From Streptacidiphilus sp. P02-A3a (GTDB lineage: Bacteria > Actinomycetota > Actinomycetes > Streptomycetales > Streptomycetaceae): a stretch of 64,000 nucleotides of DNA. The stretch is from contig NZ_CP048289.1 in the NCBI RefSeq assembly GCF_014084105.1, forward strand, positions 2,675,922-2,739,921, written 5' to 3'. Shown here in pieces: positions 44,780-52,158 of the stretch. The notes below the pieces were generated by a model. That model ran no database searches. It was not told where the DNA came from and saw only the letters and a list, made by a program, of their open reading frames with translations. Position 1 is the first letter of the stretch, and the number at the start of each line of letters is the position of its first letter. The translations under genes were made by a program, and so were the position numbers.

Positions 44780-45220
44780 TCAGGGCAGCTGCTTCTCCAC
44801 GGCCAGACGGCCCTCCTCGGCCAGCTTCCGGCGCGCCCACTCCAGGTTCGCCGGGGTCAGGTCCCGTCCGCTGGCCTGCACCAGGTCCTCGGCCGAGACC
44901 TCACCCTCGGCGCCGGTGTGCAGCTTCCGGTCCGGGGTGACCTCGTCCGGCGTGGGCAGGCGCACCGCGTCGGTCTCCGCGCCGCCGTACCGGCGCTGGA
45001 ACTTCGCGATCTCGCCCTCCGGGTCCACCGCCCTGGCCTTGCCGGTGTGGAACGGGTGGCTCTCCGCCGAGATCTCCACGTCGACCACCGGGTAGACCTG
45101 CCCGTCGTCCCACTCGATGGTCCGGTCGCTGGCGGCGGTGGACCGGGTCAGGAAGGCGTAGCCGGCCGAACGGTCCCGGAAGACCACCGGGCGGTAGTCG
45201 GGGTGCTTGTCCTTCGTCAT
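44780..45220 (-). CDS. rpmE2: Type B ribosomal protein L31 with long C-terminal extension
   Basis: 146 residues. The first ~79 are a zinc-free L31[57 protein letters not shown], and KFQRRYG. No CxxC zinc motif is present. Ordinary L31B ends here at 80-90 residues; this protein continues for about 65 charged residues ([20 protein letters not shown], helical). L31B replaces the zinc form when zinc is scarce, often under Zur; I see no clear Zur box upstream. The tail is unexplained. Confidence 0.8.
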   Translation of the reverse strand: MTKDKHPDYRPVVFRDRSAGYAFLTRSTAASDRTIEWDDGQVYPVVDVEISAESHPFHTGKARAVDPEGEIAKFQRRYGGAETDAVRLPTPDEVTPDRKLHTGAEGEVSAEDLVQASGRDLTPANLEWARRKLAEEGRLAVEKQLP

Positions 45221-45350
45221 CAGCTGCTCCTCGGTGTCCGGGCGTCGATGGTCGGCAGGGCGCGCCTGTCGGGACTGCTCCAGCATTCACCGCTTCGGCG
45301 CAGCGCGCGACCCCGCCGGTACCGGCCGGGTGACCGGCCCGGCGGTCGAG

Positions 45351-45374
45351 GGGCCGGTTCAGGGGCCGGTTCAG
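45351..45374. repeat. Two 12-bp tandem repeats at a MarR gene end
   Basis: GGGCCGGTTCAG is repeated exactly at 45351-45362 and 45363-45374; the second copy contains the stop codon of the regulator (45371-45373). Confidence 0.6.
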
Positions 45375-45847
45375 GCGGCGGGCGGCTCCTCCAACTGCCG
45401 CAGCACCTCCTCGGACACCGACGCCAGCGCCGCCACCTGCTCCGGGGTGAGCGCGTCGAAGACCAGTCGGCGCACCGTGGCCACATGCGTGGGCGCCGCC
45501 GCCTCGATCGCCTCCCGGCCCTGCGGGGTGATCACCACGAAGGACCCGCGCCGGTCGTTGGGGCAGTCCTCGCGGTCGATCAGGCCGCGGCCGACCATCC
45601 GGCCGAGGTGGTGCGACAGCCGGCTCTTCTCCCAGCGCAGCGCCTTCGCCAGTTCCAGCACCCGCAACCTGCCGTCGGCTATGTCCGTCAGCTGCACCAG
45701 CACGTCGAAGTCGGCCAGCGAGAGGTCCGAGTCGGTCTGGAGCTGGCGGCCGAGCCGGGCCATGAGCTGGGTGTGCATCCGCAGGAAGCTCCGCCAGGCG
45801 TGCCCTTGCGTGTCATCGAGCCAGGTGGTGGTGTCGGAACTGTTCAT
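45371..45847 (-). CDS. MarR family regulator divergent from yceI
   Basis: 158 residues. The MarR fold is clear: QTDSDLSLADFDVLVQLTDI, ELAKALRWEKSRLSHHLGRM and the wing IDREDCPNDRRGSFVVITPQ. A single cysteine in the wing (EDCPNDRR) could sense oxidation, as in some MarR proteins. The start lies 92 bases from yceI, with a promoter and a short palindrome in between, so it likely controls yceI and itself. Confidence 0.87.
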   Translation of the reverse strand: MNSSDTTTWLDDTQGHAWRSFLRMHTQLMARLGRQLQTDSDLSLADFDVLVQLTDIADGRLRVLELAKALRWEKSRLSHHLGRMVGRGLIDREDCPNDRRGSFVVITPQGREAIEAAAPTHVATVRRLVFDALTPEQVAALASVSEEVLRQLEEPPAA

Positions 45848-45869
45848 GACGTCAGTCTAGCCACATTGG

Positions 45870-45897
45870 TTGACGTGTCACCGAACACCGCTACGAT
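45870..45897 (+). promoter_or_regulatory. Strong sigma-70-type promoter of yceI
   Basis: TTGACG (45870-45875), a 16-base spacer and TACGAT (45892-45897) closely match the consensus, 42 bases before the yceI ATG. Confidence 0.65.
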
Positions 45898-45902
45898 GTA
45901 GA

Positions 45903-45912
45903 TGAAACTTCA
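45903..45912. promoter_or_regulatory. TGAA-AC-TTCA palindrome, likely MarR operator
   Basis: The arms TGAA and TTCA at 45903-45912 lie around the expected transcription start of yceI, where a bound MarR dimer would block transcription. Confidence 0.5.
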
Positions 45913-45938
45913 ACAACCACTCGCCAGAGGAGCTCGGT

Positions 45939-46493
45939 ATGACCACCGCCATCACCCCCGACCTGTCCGGCAGCTACACCATCGACCCGGCCCACAGCCG
46001 CCTCGGCTTCGTCGCCCGCCACGCGATGGTGACCAAGGTCCGCGGCTCCTTCAACGACGTGTCCGGCACCGTCACCATCGACGCGGACGACCCCTCGAAG
46101 TCCTCGGCGAACGTCACCATCCAGGTGGTCAGCATCGACACCGGCAACGCCGACCGCGACGGCCACCTGCGCACCAACGACTTCCTGGCCGTGGAGCAGC
46201 ACCCGGAGATCACCTTCGTGTCCACCTCGGCCAAGCTGAACGGCGCCGACAACGTCACCCTGGCCGGCGACCTGACCATCAAGGGCGTCACCAAGTCGGT
46301 CACCCTGGAGTTCGACTACCAGGGCGCGGCCACCGACCCGTTCGGCAACAAGCGGCTGGGCTTCGAGGGCACGCACACCATCAGCCGCCAGGACTACGGC
46401 ATCACCTGGAACGCCCCGCTGGAGACCGGCGGCGTACTGGTCGGCGACAAGGTCGTCCTTGAGTTCGACCTCTCCCTGGTCAAGAGCGCCTGA
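45939..46493 (+). CDS. YceI family lipid-binding protein
   Basis: 184 residues without signal peptide, a lipocalin-like YceI domain: SGSYTIDPAHSRLGFVARHA, TKVRGSFNDVSGTVTIDADD, DRDGHLRTNDFLAVEQHPEI, DLTIKGVTKSVTLEFDY. Members bind isoprenoid-like lipids; MarR-yceI divergence is common in actinobacteria, suggesting induction by stress or a redox-active small molecule. GAGGAGCT precedes the ATG. Confidence 0.9.
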   Translation: MTTAITPDLSGSYTIDPAHSRLGFVARHAMVTKVRGSFNDVSGTVTIDADDPSKSSANVTIQVVSIDTGNADRDGHLRTNDFLAVEQHPEITFVSTSAKLNGADNVTLAGDLTIKGVTKSVTLEFDYQGAATDPFGNKRLGFEGTHTISRQDYGITWNAPLETGGVLVGDKVVLEFDLSLVKSA

Positions 46494-46573
46494 GCGGTCA
46501 CGAGGGGCTGAGCGGTCACGATGGGCTGAGCGGTCATGTCGGGCCGAGCGGTCACGTCGGGCCGAGCGGTCAG
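46492..46573. repeat. About 4.5 copies of an 18-bp tandem repeat after yceI
   Basis: Units beginning GAGCGGTCA start at 46492, 46510, 46528, 46546 and (partial) 46564. The first begins inside the yceI stop codon. Units 1-2 and 3-4 form two subtypes. Confidence 0.8.
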
Positions 46574-46678
46574 CAGACCCGTTCGGGCTAGCCGCGCGGC
46601 CGGGTTCTCGTTCCCGCCCTCCCGGGCCCGACCGAGCGCCCGGGGCGCCGCCGCGACCCGCCCCGGCGCTGGCAGACT

Positions 46679-47251
46679 GTGCCGGTGCAGACTCAGCCCA
46701 CTCCCTTCCGGCCGAACGCCGAGCAACTGGCCCGAGCCCACGGCACGACCATTCCGGACGTGACCGGCCCCGGGCTCCGGGTGCTCTTCTGCGGGATCAA
46801 CCCCGGCCTGTGGTCAGGGGCCACCGGCCACCACTTCGCCCGCCCCGGCAACCGCTTCTGGCCCGCGCTGTACCGCGCGGGCTTCACTCCCCGCCAGTTC
46901 CGCCCCGACGAACAGGGCGAACTGCTGGCCCTCGGACTGGGGATCACCAATGTCGTCGCCCGGGCGACGGCCAAGGCCGATGAACTTACCGCCGACGAAT
47001 ACCGCACCGGCGGCCTGGAGCTGGCCGAACGGGTCACCAGGCTGCGGCCCCGGGCCCTGGCCGTGCTGGGCATCGGTGCCTACCGCACCGCCTTCGGCCA
47101 CCGGCACGCCGCCGTCGGTCGGCAGCCGGACGACCTGGGCGACACCCAGGTCTGGGTCCTGCCCAACCCCAGCGGCCTGAACGCCCAGTGGACTACATCA
47201 CGTTTGGCGGAGGTGTTCCGCCAGCTGCGGGAGGCCACGAGCCAAATTTGA
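46679..47251 (+). CDS. mug: Mismatch-specific uracil-DNA glycosylase, with element-supplied 3' end
   Basis: 190 residues. FCGINPGLWSGATGHHFARP and GNRFWPALYRAGFTPRQF form the active-site half and VLPNPSGLNA the DNA-intercalating loop of Mug/TDG glycosylases, which remove uracil or thymine from G mismatches. Codons up to the loop are chromosomal; those after about 47187 come from the integrated element, whose tail QWTTSRLAEVFRQLREATSQ replaces HYTVDGIAEEFRRVREAVG still present at 54425. The gene should remain functional. GTG at 46679 or 46685 is the start. Confidence 0.88.
   Translation: MPVQTQPTPFRPNAEQLARAHGTTIPDVTGPGLRVLFCGINPGLWSGATGHHFARPGNRFWPALYRAGFTPRQFRPDEQGELLALGLGITNVVARATAKADELTADEYRTGGLELAERVTRLRPRALAVLGIGAYRTAFGHRHAAVGRQPDDLGDTQVWVLPNPSGLNAQWTTSRLAEVFRQLREATSQI
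47168..47187. other. Left attachment site (attL core)
   Basis: A 20-base core, CCCAGCGGCCTGAACGCCCA, coding for Pro-Ser-Gly-Leu-Asn-Ala of Mug, is identical to 54407-54426. Sequence diverges on both sides of the core. Confidence 0.85.
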
Positions 47252-47550
47252 TCTTGCTAGAGGGCCGTTCCCACAGCTCAGGGGGATAGCCGGGCACCGG
47301 GTCACCCCCTTCGGGGTCATGGCGAGCGACGTGGTCGCGCCGACGCCCGTGGTTGCGAATTGATCTTGCTAGGCAGTCTGCCGGGGCTGGTCCTGGGGTG
47401 TCCCGAGTCGGTTCGTCGGACCGAAGATGATCATGGCCGGTTCGGATCGCTTCTGGGTGGTCCGGGGGGACGTGCCCTTGACCCGTGGGAACAACCGCAT
47501 GCACGATGCGGAGCGAGAATCTTTCTCGAACCTTCAAAAAGGGAGTGCCC
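47188..47550. other. Left end of the element
   Basis: The first 64 bases complete the hybrid mug gene. The next 299 have no convincing gene. They hold two exact copies of TTGATCTTGCTAG (47248-47260, 47360-47372), a short G/C hairpin around 47305-47325 and a ribosome site before 47551. The repeats might bind an excision factor or regulator. Confidence 0.5.
47248..47372. repeat. 13-bp direct repeat pair near the left junction
   Basis: TTGATCTTGCTAG occurs at 47248-47260, just inside the hybrid mug stop, and at 47360-47372, 112 bases on. An exact 13-base repeat in this context is unlikely by chance. Confidence 0.65.
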
Positions 47551-47787
47551 ATGCGCGCACGATTCCTTGGCAAGGACCCGGAGTCCCAGGAAGGCAACTC
47601 GCCTACCCTGTTCGCCACCGACCGCACCGACCGCAAGACCTACCTCGCTCAGGGGTGGAAGGTGGTTGACCCCGAGGCGCTGGCGGACGTCGGCGAGGTG
47701 CCGGACCACGAGACGCTGATCGAGATCCCGGAGGAAGTCCTCAAGATGTACGCCCTCCGCTACTTGGAGCAGGAGGGAGAACACTGA
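47551..47787 (+). CDS. Small hypothetical protein upstream of DUF6879
   Basis: 78 residues (FLGKDPESQEGNSPTLFATD, then LAQGWKVVDPEALADVGEVP). GGGAG precedes the ATG. Such short acidic proteins commonly head a DUF6879 plus XRE trio in streptomycetes; function unknown. The TGA overlaps the next start. Confidence 0.65.
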   Translation: MRARFLGKDPESQEGNSPTLFATDRTDRKTYLAQGWKVVDPEALADVGEVPDHETLIEIPEEVLKMYALRYLEQEGEH

Positions 47788-48296
47788 GCCTCATCGTCGG
47801 AGCTGAGTTCGGTCAGCTCTTTCGCACCTTCGAGCACACGGCATTTCGGCTGGAAACGCGGGACCAATACAAGTCCGCCAACGAGTCCGAAGCCCTTCGT
47901 CAGTTCGTTGCGGGCGAGCCCGTTGAACTGGGCTGGTTTCAGAACTGGCTGGGCATGATCCGTGATGCGTCGGACAAGGGACGTCGTTTTTCCCGCGTGC
48001 GTGTGGTGAGTCTGCCGCTCACCGACTACAGCCGCTTCGGTGTGTACTGTTCCCAGCACACCAACGCGGCGGGCGAAGACATCCGTTACCTGCCCCGTGG
48101 TGAAGTGGCCGAGCTTCCAGATTACGACTACTGGTTGTTCGACTCGCGCAAGCTGGTGCGGATGCACTTCGATGACGACGAGAACTTCTTGGGCGGTGAA
48201 ATCATCGAGGACCCCGCCGTGATCGTGCAGCACAACTACTGGCGTGATGCCGCTTGGCACTACGCTGTACGACGGGATGACTTTGCCACCGATTAG
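47784..48296 (+). CDS. DUF6879 family protein (probable CTG start)
   Basis: 170 residues. FEHTAFRLETRDQYKSANES, GWFQNWLGMIRDASDKGRRF, SRVRVVSLPLTDYSRFGVYC and DDDENFLGGEIIEDPAVIVQ are typical of the DUF6879 family, a partner of XRE/DUF5753 regulators. No ATG, GTG or TTG fits the conserved N-terminus; a CTG at 47784, four bases after GGAGGGAGA and overlapping the previous stop, is the best start. Its role, possibly as antagonist or effector of the regulator, is unknown. Confidence 0.75.
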   Translation: MSLIVGAEFGQLFRTFEHTAFRLETRDQYKSANESEALRQFVAGEPVELGWFQNWLGMIRDASDKGRRFSRVRVVSLPLTDYSRFGVYCSQHTNAAGEDIRYLPRGEVAELPDYDYWLFDSRKLVRMHFDDDENFLGGEIIEDPAVIVQHNYWRDAAWHYAVRRDDFATD

Positions 48297-49155
48297 ATCC
48301 ACCGACGTCGCGAGCGTGCGTGAGGCACGTGTCGCACTCGGCCAACGACTCCGTGAGCTACGCCAGCAGGCGAACCTGACTGGACGGCAGCTGGCGGAGT
48401 CGTTGGCATGGCCAGCCTCCAAGATCTCCAAGTTGGAGAACGGCCACCAAACACCAACCGACGACGACATCCGAGGTTGGACCCGGGAGACTGGCAGTGA
48501 GGCGCAGGCTGATGCACTCCTGGCGTCGCTGCACACGCTTGAAAGCCAACACTCCGAGTGGCAACGGCAGATCAAGACCGGTCTCAAGAAGCATCAGCAA
48601 GACCTCATTGGGCTTGACGCGAAGACCCGTTACTACCGTGCTTTCGAGGCCACCTTTATCCCTGGCCTTCTTCAGACCGCAGACTACGCCCGAGCACGCT
48701 TTGCCCAGAGCATCACCGTGTTCAAGGTGCGCAACGACATCAACGAGGCAGTTGCAGAGCGCGTTCGCCGTCAGGAAGTCTTGTACCGCAGCGACAGACG
48801 ATTCCATTTCATTCTTACGGAAGCTGCGCTGCGCTATAGGCTCTGTGCCCCAGACGTGATGCTCGGTCAGCTTGATCGGCTGATCTCATTCGCCGCGCTG
48901 CCGAACGTGAAGCTGGGCATCATCGGGTTCGAGACGGCATACGTGGTTGCGCCCGCTCATGGCTTCTGGCTTCTGGACAACGACCTCGTGATGGTGGAGA
49001 CCTTCTCTGCTGAGCTGAACCTTGCCCAGCCGCAAGAGGTCGAGCTGTACGGCAGCGTCTTTGACCAGCTCGCCGCCGTCGCCAGCTATGGCCGGGCGGC
49101 TCGAACGATCATTACCCGGGTGATCGATGATCTCGCGCCGGAGGATGGCTCCTGA
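48277..49155 (+). CDS. XRE regulator with DUF5753 domain
   Basis: 292 residues. The N-terminal HTH (LGQRLRELRQQANLTGRQLA, SLAWPASKISKLENGHQTPT) is followed by the DUF5753 domain (FEATFIPGLLQTADYARARF, RVRRQEVLYRSDRRFHFILT, FDQLAAVASYGRAARTIITR). Streptomycetes hold dozens; some act with small DUF397 partners. Here the partner candidate is the overlapping DUF6879 gene. It may control the operon starting at 49292. Confidence 0.88.
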   Translation: MTLPPIRSTDVASVREARVALGQRLRELRQQANLTGRQLAESLAWPASKISKLENGHQTPTDDDIRGWTRETGSEAQADALLASLHTLESQHSEWQRQIKTGLKKHQQDLIGLDAKTRYYRAFEATFIPGLLQTADYARARFAQSITVFKVRNDINEAVAERVRRQEVLYRSDRRFHFILTEAALRYRLCAPDVMLGQLDRLISFAALPNVKLGIIGFETAYVVAPAHGFWLLDNDLVMVETFSAELNLAQPQEVELYGSVFDQLAAVASYGRAARTIITRVIDDLAPEDGS

Positions 49156-49291
49156 TTTCGGCGGCCTGGTATCGATCGTGGAGTCGCTAGAAATACCGAG
49201 AAACTTTCTATTCGAATACGTCCGTTAGCCCTACTCTCCTTTTCAGGACGCGAACCGCGTCCGCTTCCCCCTGGGATCTTGGGAGAACTAG

Positions 49292-50443
49292 GTGGCCACG
49301 TTCGTACCGCTGCTCACCAGTGAGCAGATCGCCCGCTTACCCGCACGTGCCCGTGAAGTGGTCGAGTACCGCAAGAGCGGACTCAGCCTGAACCACATCC
49401 AGGGGTGCCCCCTGGACTGCGCGTACTGCATCCGACACACCTACGGTTTGTGGGACCAGCGCCAACCGCGTGCCCTCATGACCGACGCTCAGGTCGTGGC
49501 TGAGCTGGTGAATCACCGCTACTTCCAGCCGGACGTGACCCCGGTGCAGTTGTTCAACCGGGCCACCGGTCCGTTCCTGCCCGCCGTCCGTCCCCACACC
49601 TTCGCGGTGCTGGAGGACCTGGACGCACGGGGCCTCCACAACCACGTGCTGGTGATCACCCGCCACCAGATGAAGACCGAAGACGCGGTGCGCCTCAACG
49701 GCCTGCGCAACCTCAAGGTCACGCTGCTGTTCACCTATTCGGGCATCGACAACAAAAAGATCGAGCCCTACCCGTCCGAGGTGGCAGCGCAGTCCCTCAA
49801 GATCATGAGTGCAGCTGTGGGTCGTCGTTACCGCACGGTTCTGTACTGGCGGCCGTTGGTGCCTGGTCTCAACGACTCACCAGAACACCTCGATCGAGCA
49901 TACGAGTTGAGTCAGCGTGCCGACGCGACGGTGTTCACCGGCCTGTTCTACCGGAACGAGATCGCGGACTACTACCGGGCGAACAACCTGCCTGAGCCGT
50001 ACGACGAGACCGCGCGCCGCAAGATCGTTCCGGAGACATTGGAAAGGCGCGTCCTTTCAACCTTCGCCGGCAGCGACTCGTTGTTCCGCAAGACCTCCTG
50101 CGCAGTGTCGTACGCACATGGTGAGCCGGACTACAACGGGCACTACGGCGTCCGTGAACTCTGCGACATCTGCCCGTTGAGTCAGTTGGATCTCTGCCTG
50201 GCGGCACACCGCATCCCGACCCCGGACCGGATTCACGAGGTTGCCAGCACCTTGTCTGACGCAAGCGGCCTGGTGGTCGTTGACATCACTGAGGGTGCCG
50301 CCGTGGTCTCCGGACTCAGCGAGGAACAGCCGCGCTACTACCTGCAACACGCGCTCGGGTTCCAGGTCCACGATGTTCGGCACCCCCACCACGACCGGCG
50401 ACACGGTCGAGCCGAAATCGGATGGAAGGCAGAGACGACGTGA
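49292..50443 (+). CDS. Radical SAM enzyme with C-terminal cysteine cluster
   Basis: 383 residues from a GTG. The motif CPLDCAYC (C39, C43, C46) binds the [4Fe-4S] cluster that reduces SAM. The layout (LNHIQGCPLDCAYCIRHTYG, VQLFNRATGPFLPAV, HVLVITRHQM, LYWRPLVPGLND) is distantly like spore photoproduct lyase-type and other nucleic-acid-linked members. Near 291-302, CDICPLSQLDLC may hold a second cluster. It opens an operon with an exonuclease and a nucleotide kinase-like gene, which hints at nucleotide or DNA modification; substrate unknown. Confidence 0.8.
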   Translation: MATFVPLLTSEQIARLPARAREVVEYRKSGLSLNHIQGCPLDCAYCIRHTYGLWDQRQPRALMTDAQVVAELVNHRYFQPDVTPVQLFNRATGPFLPAVRPHTFAVLEDLDARGLHNHVLVITRHQMKTEDAVRLNGLRNLKVTLLFTYSGIDNKKIEPYPSEVAAQSLKIMSAAVGRRYRTVLYWRPLVPGLNDSPEHLDRAYELSQRADATVFTGLFYRNEIADYYRANNLPEPYDETARRKIVPETLERRVLSTFAGSDSLFRKTSCAVSYAHGEPDYNGHYGVRELCDICPLSQLDLCLAAHRIPTPDRIHEVASTLSDASGLVVVDITEGAAVVSGLSEEQPRYYLQHALGFQVHDVRHPHHDRRHGRAEIGWKAETT

Positions 50444-51033
50444 CTGACTGGACGAGCCTCAACTACGTGGTGGTCGATGTTGAGGGCAACGGCTACCAAC
50501 CGCCGGACCTGGTGGAGCTGGCCGTGGTCCGGATCGTCGGCGGCGTCATCGGAGAGCTGTCGAGTTGGTTGGTTCGGCCGCTCACCCGGATCAAGCCGAT
50601 GGCCGAGAGCATTCACGGCATCACCAACGAACAGGTTGCTGGCCTGCCGTTGTTCGAGAGCATCAAGGGTGACGTACGACGTGCCTTGGAAGCTGACGCC
50701 CTGGTCGCACACAACGCCCACGTGGATGTCAGTGTGCTTCAACGCAAGCTCGACAACTGGGCACCCGTTGAGGTCTTCGACACGCTCAAGCTGAGCCGTC
50801 GCTTGATGCCCGGCCAGCCGAGTTACCGGCTCGGCTCACTGGTCGAGGAGTTCAACCTGGCGGATGGTGTTCCGTCAGACCTCAAGCCTCACCGGGCCAC
50901 CTACGACGCCTTGATGGCAGCACGTCTGTTCATCCACATTGCGTCGCAGTCTGCTGACGGACCCCTGTCGCTGGAAGCTCTGCGGGATCAACCGCCGCGA
51001 GGGGGCAAGCATGAAGCTCCGGCCCTTTTCTGA
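50440..51033 (+). CDS. DEDDh 3'-5' exonuclease
   Basis: 197 residues with all DnaQ-type residues: VVVDVEGNGYQPPDLVELAV (DxE), AHNAHVDVSVLQRKL (second Asp) and PHRATYDALMAARLF (His and Asp). It should trim single-stranded DNA or RNA or hydrolyse short oligonucleotides. The GTG at 50440 overlaps the radical SAM stop (GTGA); an in-frame ATG at 50422 exists. Its end overlaps the next gene by 23 bases, so the three genes are translationally coupled. Confidence 0.85.
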   Translation: MTDWTSLNYVVVDVEGNGYQPPDLVELAVVRIVGGVIGELSSWLVRPLTRIKPMAESIHGITNEQVAGLPLFESIKGDVRRALEADALVAHNAHVDVSVLQRKLDNWAPVEVFDTLKLSRRLMPGQPSYRLGSLVEEFNLADGVPSDLKPHRATYDALMAARLFIHIASQSADGPLSLEALRDQPPRGGKHEAPALF

Positions 51034-51655
51034 TCACCCCCGGGGTGTGTTCGTCAGCATCGACGGTCCCAGCGGTGCCGGTAAGTCCACGATCGTGAGC
51101 CACCTGGCGCAGATGCTCGTTGCCGGTGGTGAAGACGTCCACGTGACTGCTGAGCCGTCGCAAGGACCTATCGGTGGACTCTGCCGGGAGTTGACCGAAA
51201 CGGTCACCGGTCATGCCCTGGCGTGCTTGTACGCGGCAGACAGGTACCACCATGTTGAGACCGAGGTTCGGCCACACATAGAGGAAGGACGAACCGTCAT
51301 CAGCGACCGGTTCATCCCCTCGGGTCTGGTGATGCAGCGGTTTGACGGCATCGATCCAGCGTTCCTGTGGCAGCTCAACGCCGAGGTAGAACGTCCCGAC
51401 CTCGCGGTGATCCTTGAGGCTGACCCCGAGGTGATCTCGGAGCGGTTGAACGAACGAGGTGCGCACAACCGGTTCCAGCTCTCGCCGGGCAGCTCGCACG
51501 CAGAAGTCCACTTCTACCGCCAGGCCACGGAACGGTTGGTCCAGGCCGGGTTTGACGTGCTTCGAGTGGACTGCAATCAGCGTCCACCCGAGCAGGTTGC
51601 AGGGCTCATCCGTGATCGGTTGATGAGCTTCTTCGCAGGACCCAGCGAGTCATAA
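51011..51655 (+). CDS. Thymidylate kinase-like nucleoside monophosphate kinase
   Basis: 214 residues. VFVSIDGPSGAGKSTIVSHL is the P-loop; VTAEPSQGPIG matches the dTMP-binding EP motif, HALACLYAADRYHHVETEVR and VISDRFIPSGLVMQRFDGID the DR(Y/F) substrate segment, and VILEADPEVISERLNERGAH the C-terminal lid region. It may phosphorylate dTMP or a modified nucleotide. Being the third gene of the element operon, it is probably not the housekeeping tmk. Confidence 0.82.
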   Translation: MKLRPFSDHPRGVFVSIDGPSGAGKSTIVSHLAQMLVAGGEDVHVTAEPSQGPIGGLCRELTETVTGHALACLYAADRYHHVETEVRPHIEEGRTVISDRFIPSGLVMQRFDGIDPAFLWQLNAEVERPDLAVILEADPEVISERLNERGAHNRFQLSPGSSHAEVHFYRQATERLVQAGFDVLRVDCNQRPPEQVAGLIRDRLMSFFAGPSES

Positions 51656-51658
51656 GCC

Positions 51659-51703
51659 GACGGGGCTGGTCGCGGTGCAGGACAACCCGCCGCCAGCCCC
51701 GTC
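51659..51703 (+). terminator. Long-loop hairpin inside the operon
   Basis: GACGGGGCTGG (51659-51669) pairs with CCAGCCCCGTC (51693-51703), an 11-bp stem with a 23-base loop, in the 63-base gap after the kinase gene. It could attenuate or stabilise the transcript. Confidence 0.5.
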
Positions 51704-51718
51704 ACCCACGGTGCGGGA

Positions 51719-52051
51719 GTGACCGTGAAGCCCCTGATCTACGGCTACATGCGGGTTACCGATGACATGGCCGACAAAGAAGTCCGGCTGATCGAAAAGC
51801 AGTTGATTACCTTCGCCGACGCTGAGGGTTACTGTCTGGCGATCATCTTCCACGAGCAGGGTGGTGCGATGGCCGCTCTCGATGAGCTGTTGTGCGAGCT
51901 TCAGCGCTCGGAGGCCAAGCACGTCGTTGTTGCCTCGCTTGAACAACTCAGTGACCATCCGTTGCTTCAAAGCAGCTTCCTTCGAGAGATCACCGTCGTC
52001 GGGGGCGCAGTCCTACACCAGACGGCTAACCCCTGGTGGCTGACGAGCTGA
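51719..52051 (+). CDS. Resolvase-fold protein without catalytic serine
   Basis: 110 residues resembling the serine-recombinase N-terminal domain: LIYGYMRVTDDMADKEVRLI starts like the resolvase Y-x-R-V-S motif, and HVVVASLEQLSDHPLLQSSF resembles its middle strand. Threonine follows Val instead of serine and no DNA-binding tail exists, so recombination is unlikely. It may be a repurposed DNA-binding or structural partner. GTG at 51719 or 51725 is the start. Confidence 0.6.
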   Translation: MTVKPLIYGYMRVTDDMADKEVRLIEKQLITFADAEGYCLAIIFHEQGGAMAALDELLCELQRSEAKHVVVASLEQLSDHPLLQSSFLREITVVGGAVLHQTANPWWLTS

Positions 52052-52158
52052 CGCAGCAGGAGCAAGAGCACTTCGCCAAGCGTCTCGTACTGCTGGCTGA
52101 GTTGCTTCAAGAACGAGCTATCCGCACGCGAAAACGCCAGGAAAGAGAGCGGCGATGA
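52036..52158 (+). CDS. Small basic helical protein (40 aa)
   Basis: A GTG frame overlaps the previous gene by 16 bases and the next ATG by 4 (ATGA). The product (LTQQEQEHFAKRLVLLAELL, then a run of Arg/Lys) is predicted fully helical and basic. The tight overlaps on both sides argue that it is translated; function unknown. Confidence 0.5.
   Translation: MADELTQQEQEHFAKRLVLLAELLQERAIRTRKRQERERR

Noticed and set aside
45221-45370. Zur box expected before a type B L31 gene.
   Set aside because: No AT-rich TGAxAATxATTxTCA-like palindrome is visible upstream of 45220.
47265-47365. Possible degenerate tRNA: AGCTCAGGGGGATAG resembles a D-arm and GGTTGCGAAT a T-loop.
   Set aside because: No acceptor or anticodon stem can be drawn and spacing is wrong; likely chance in GC-rich DNA.
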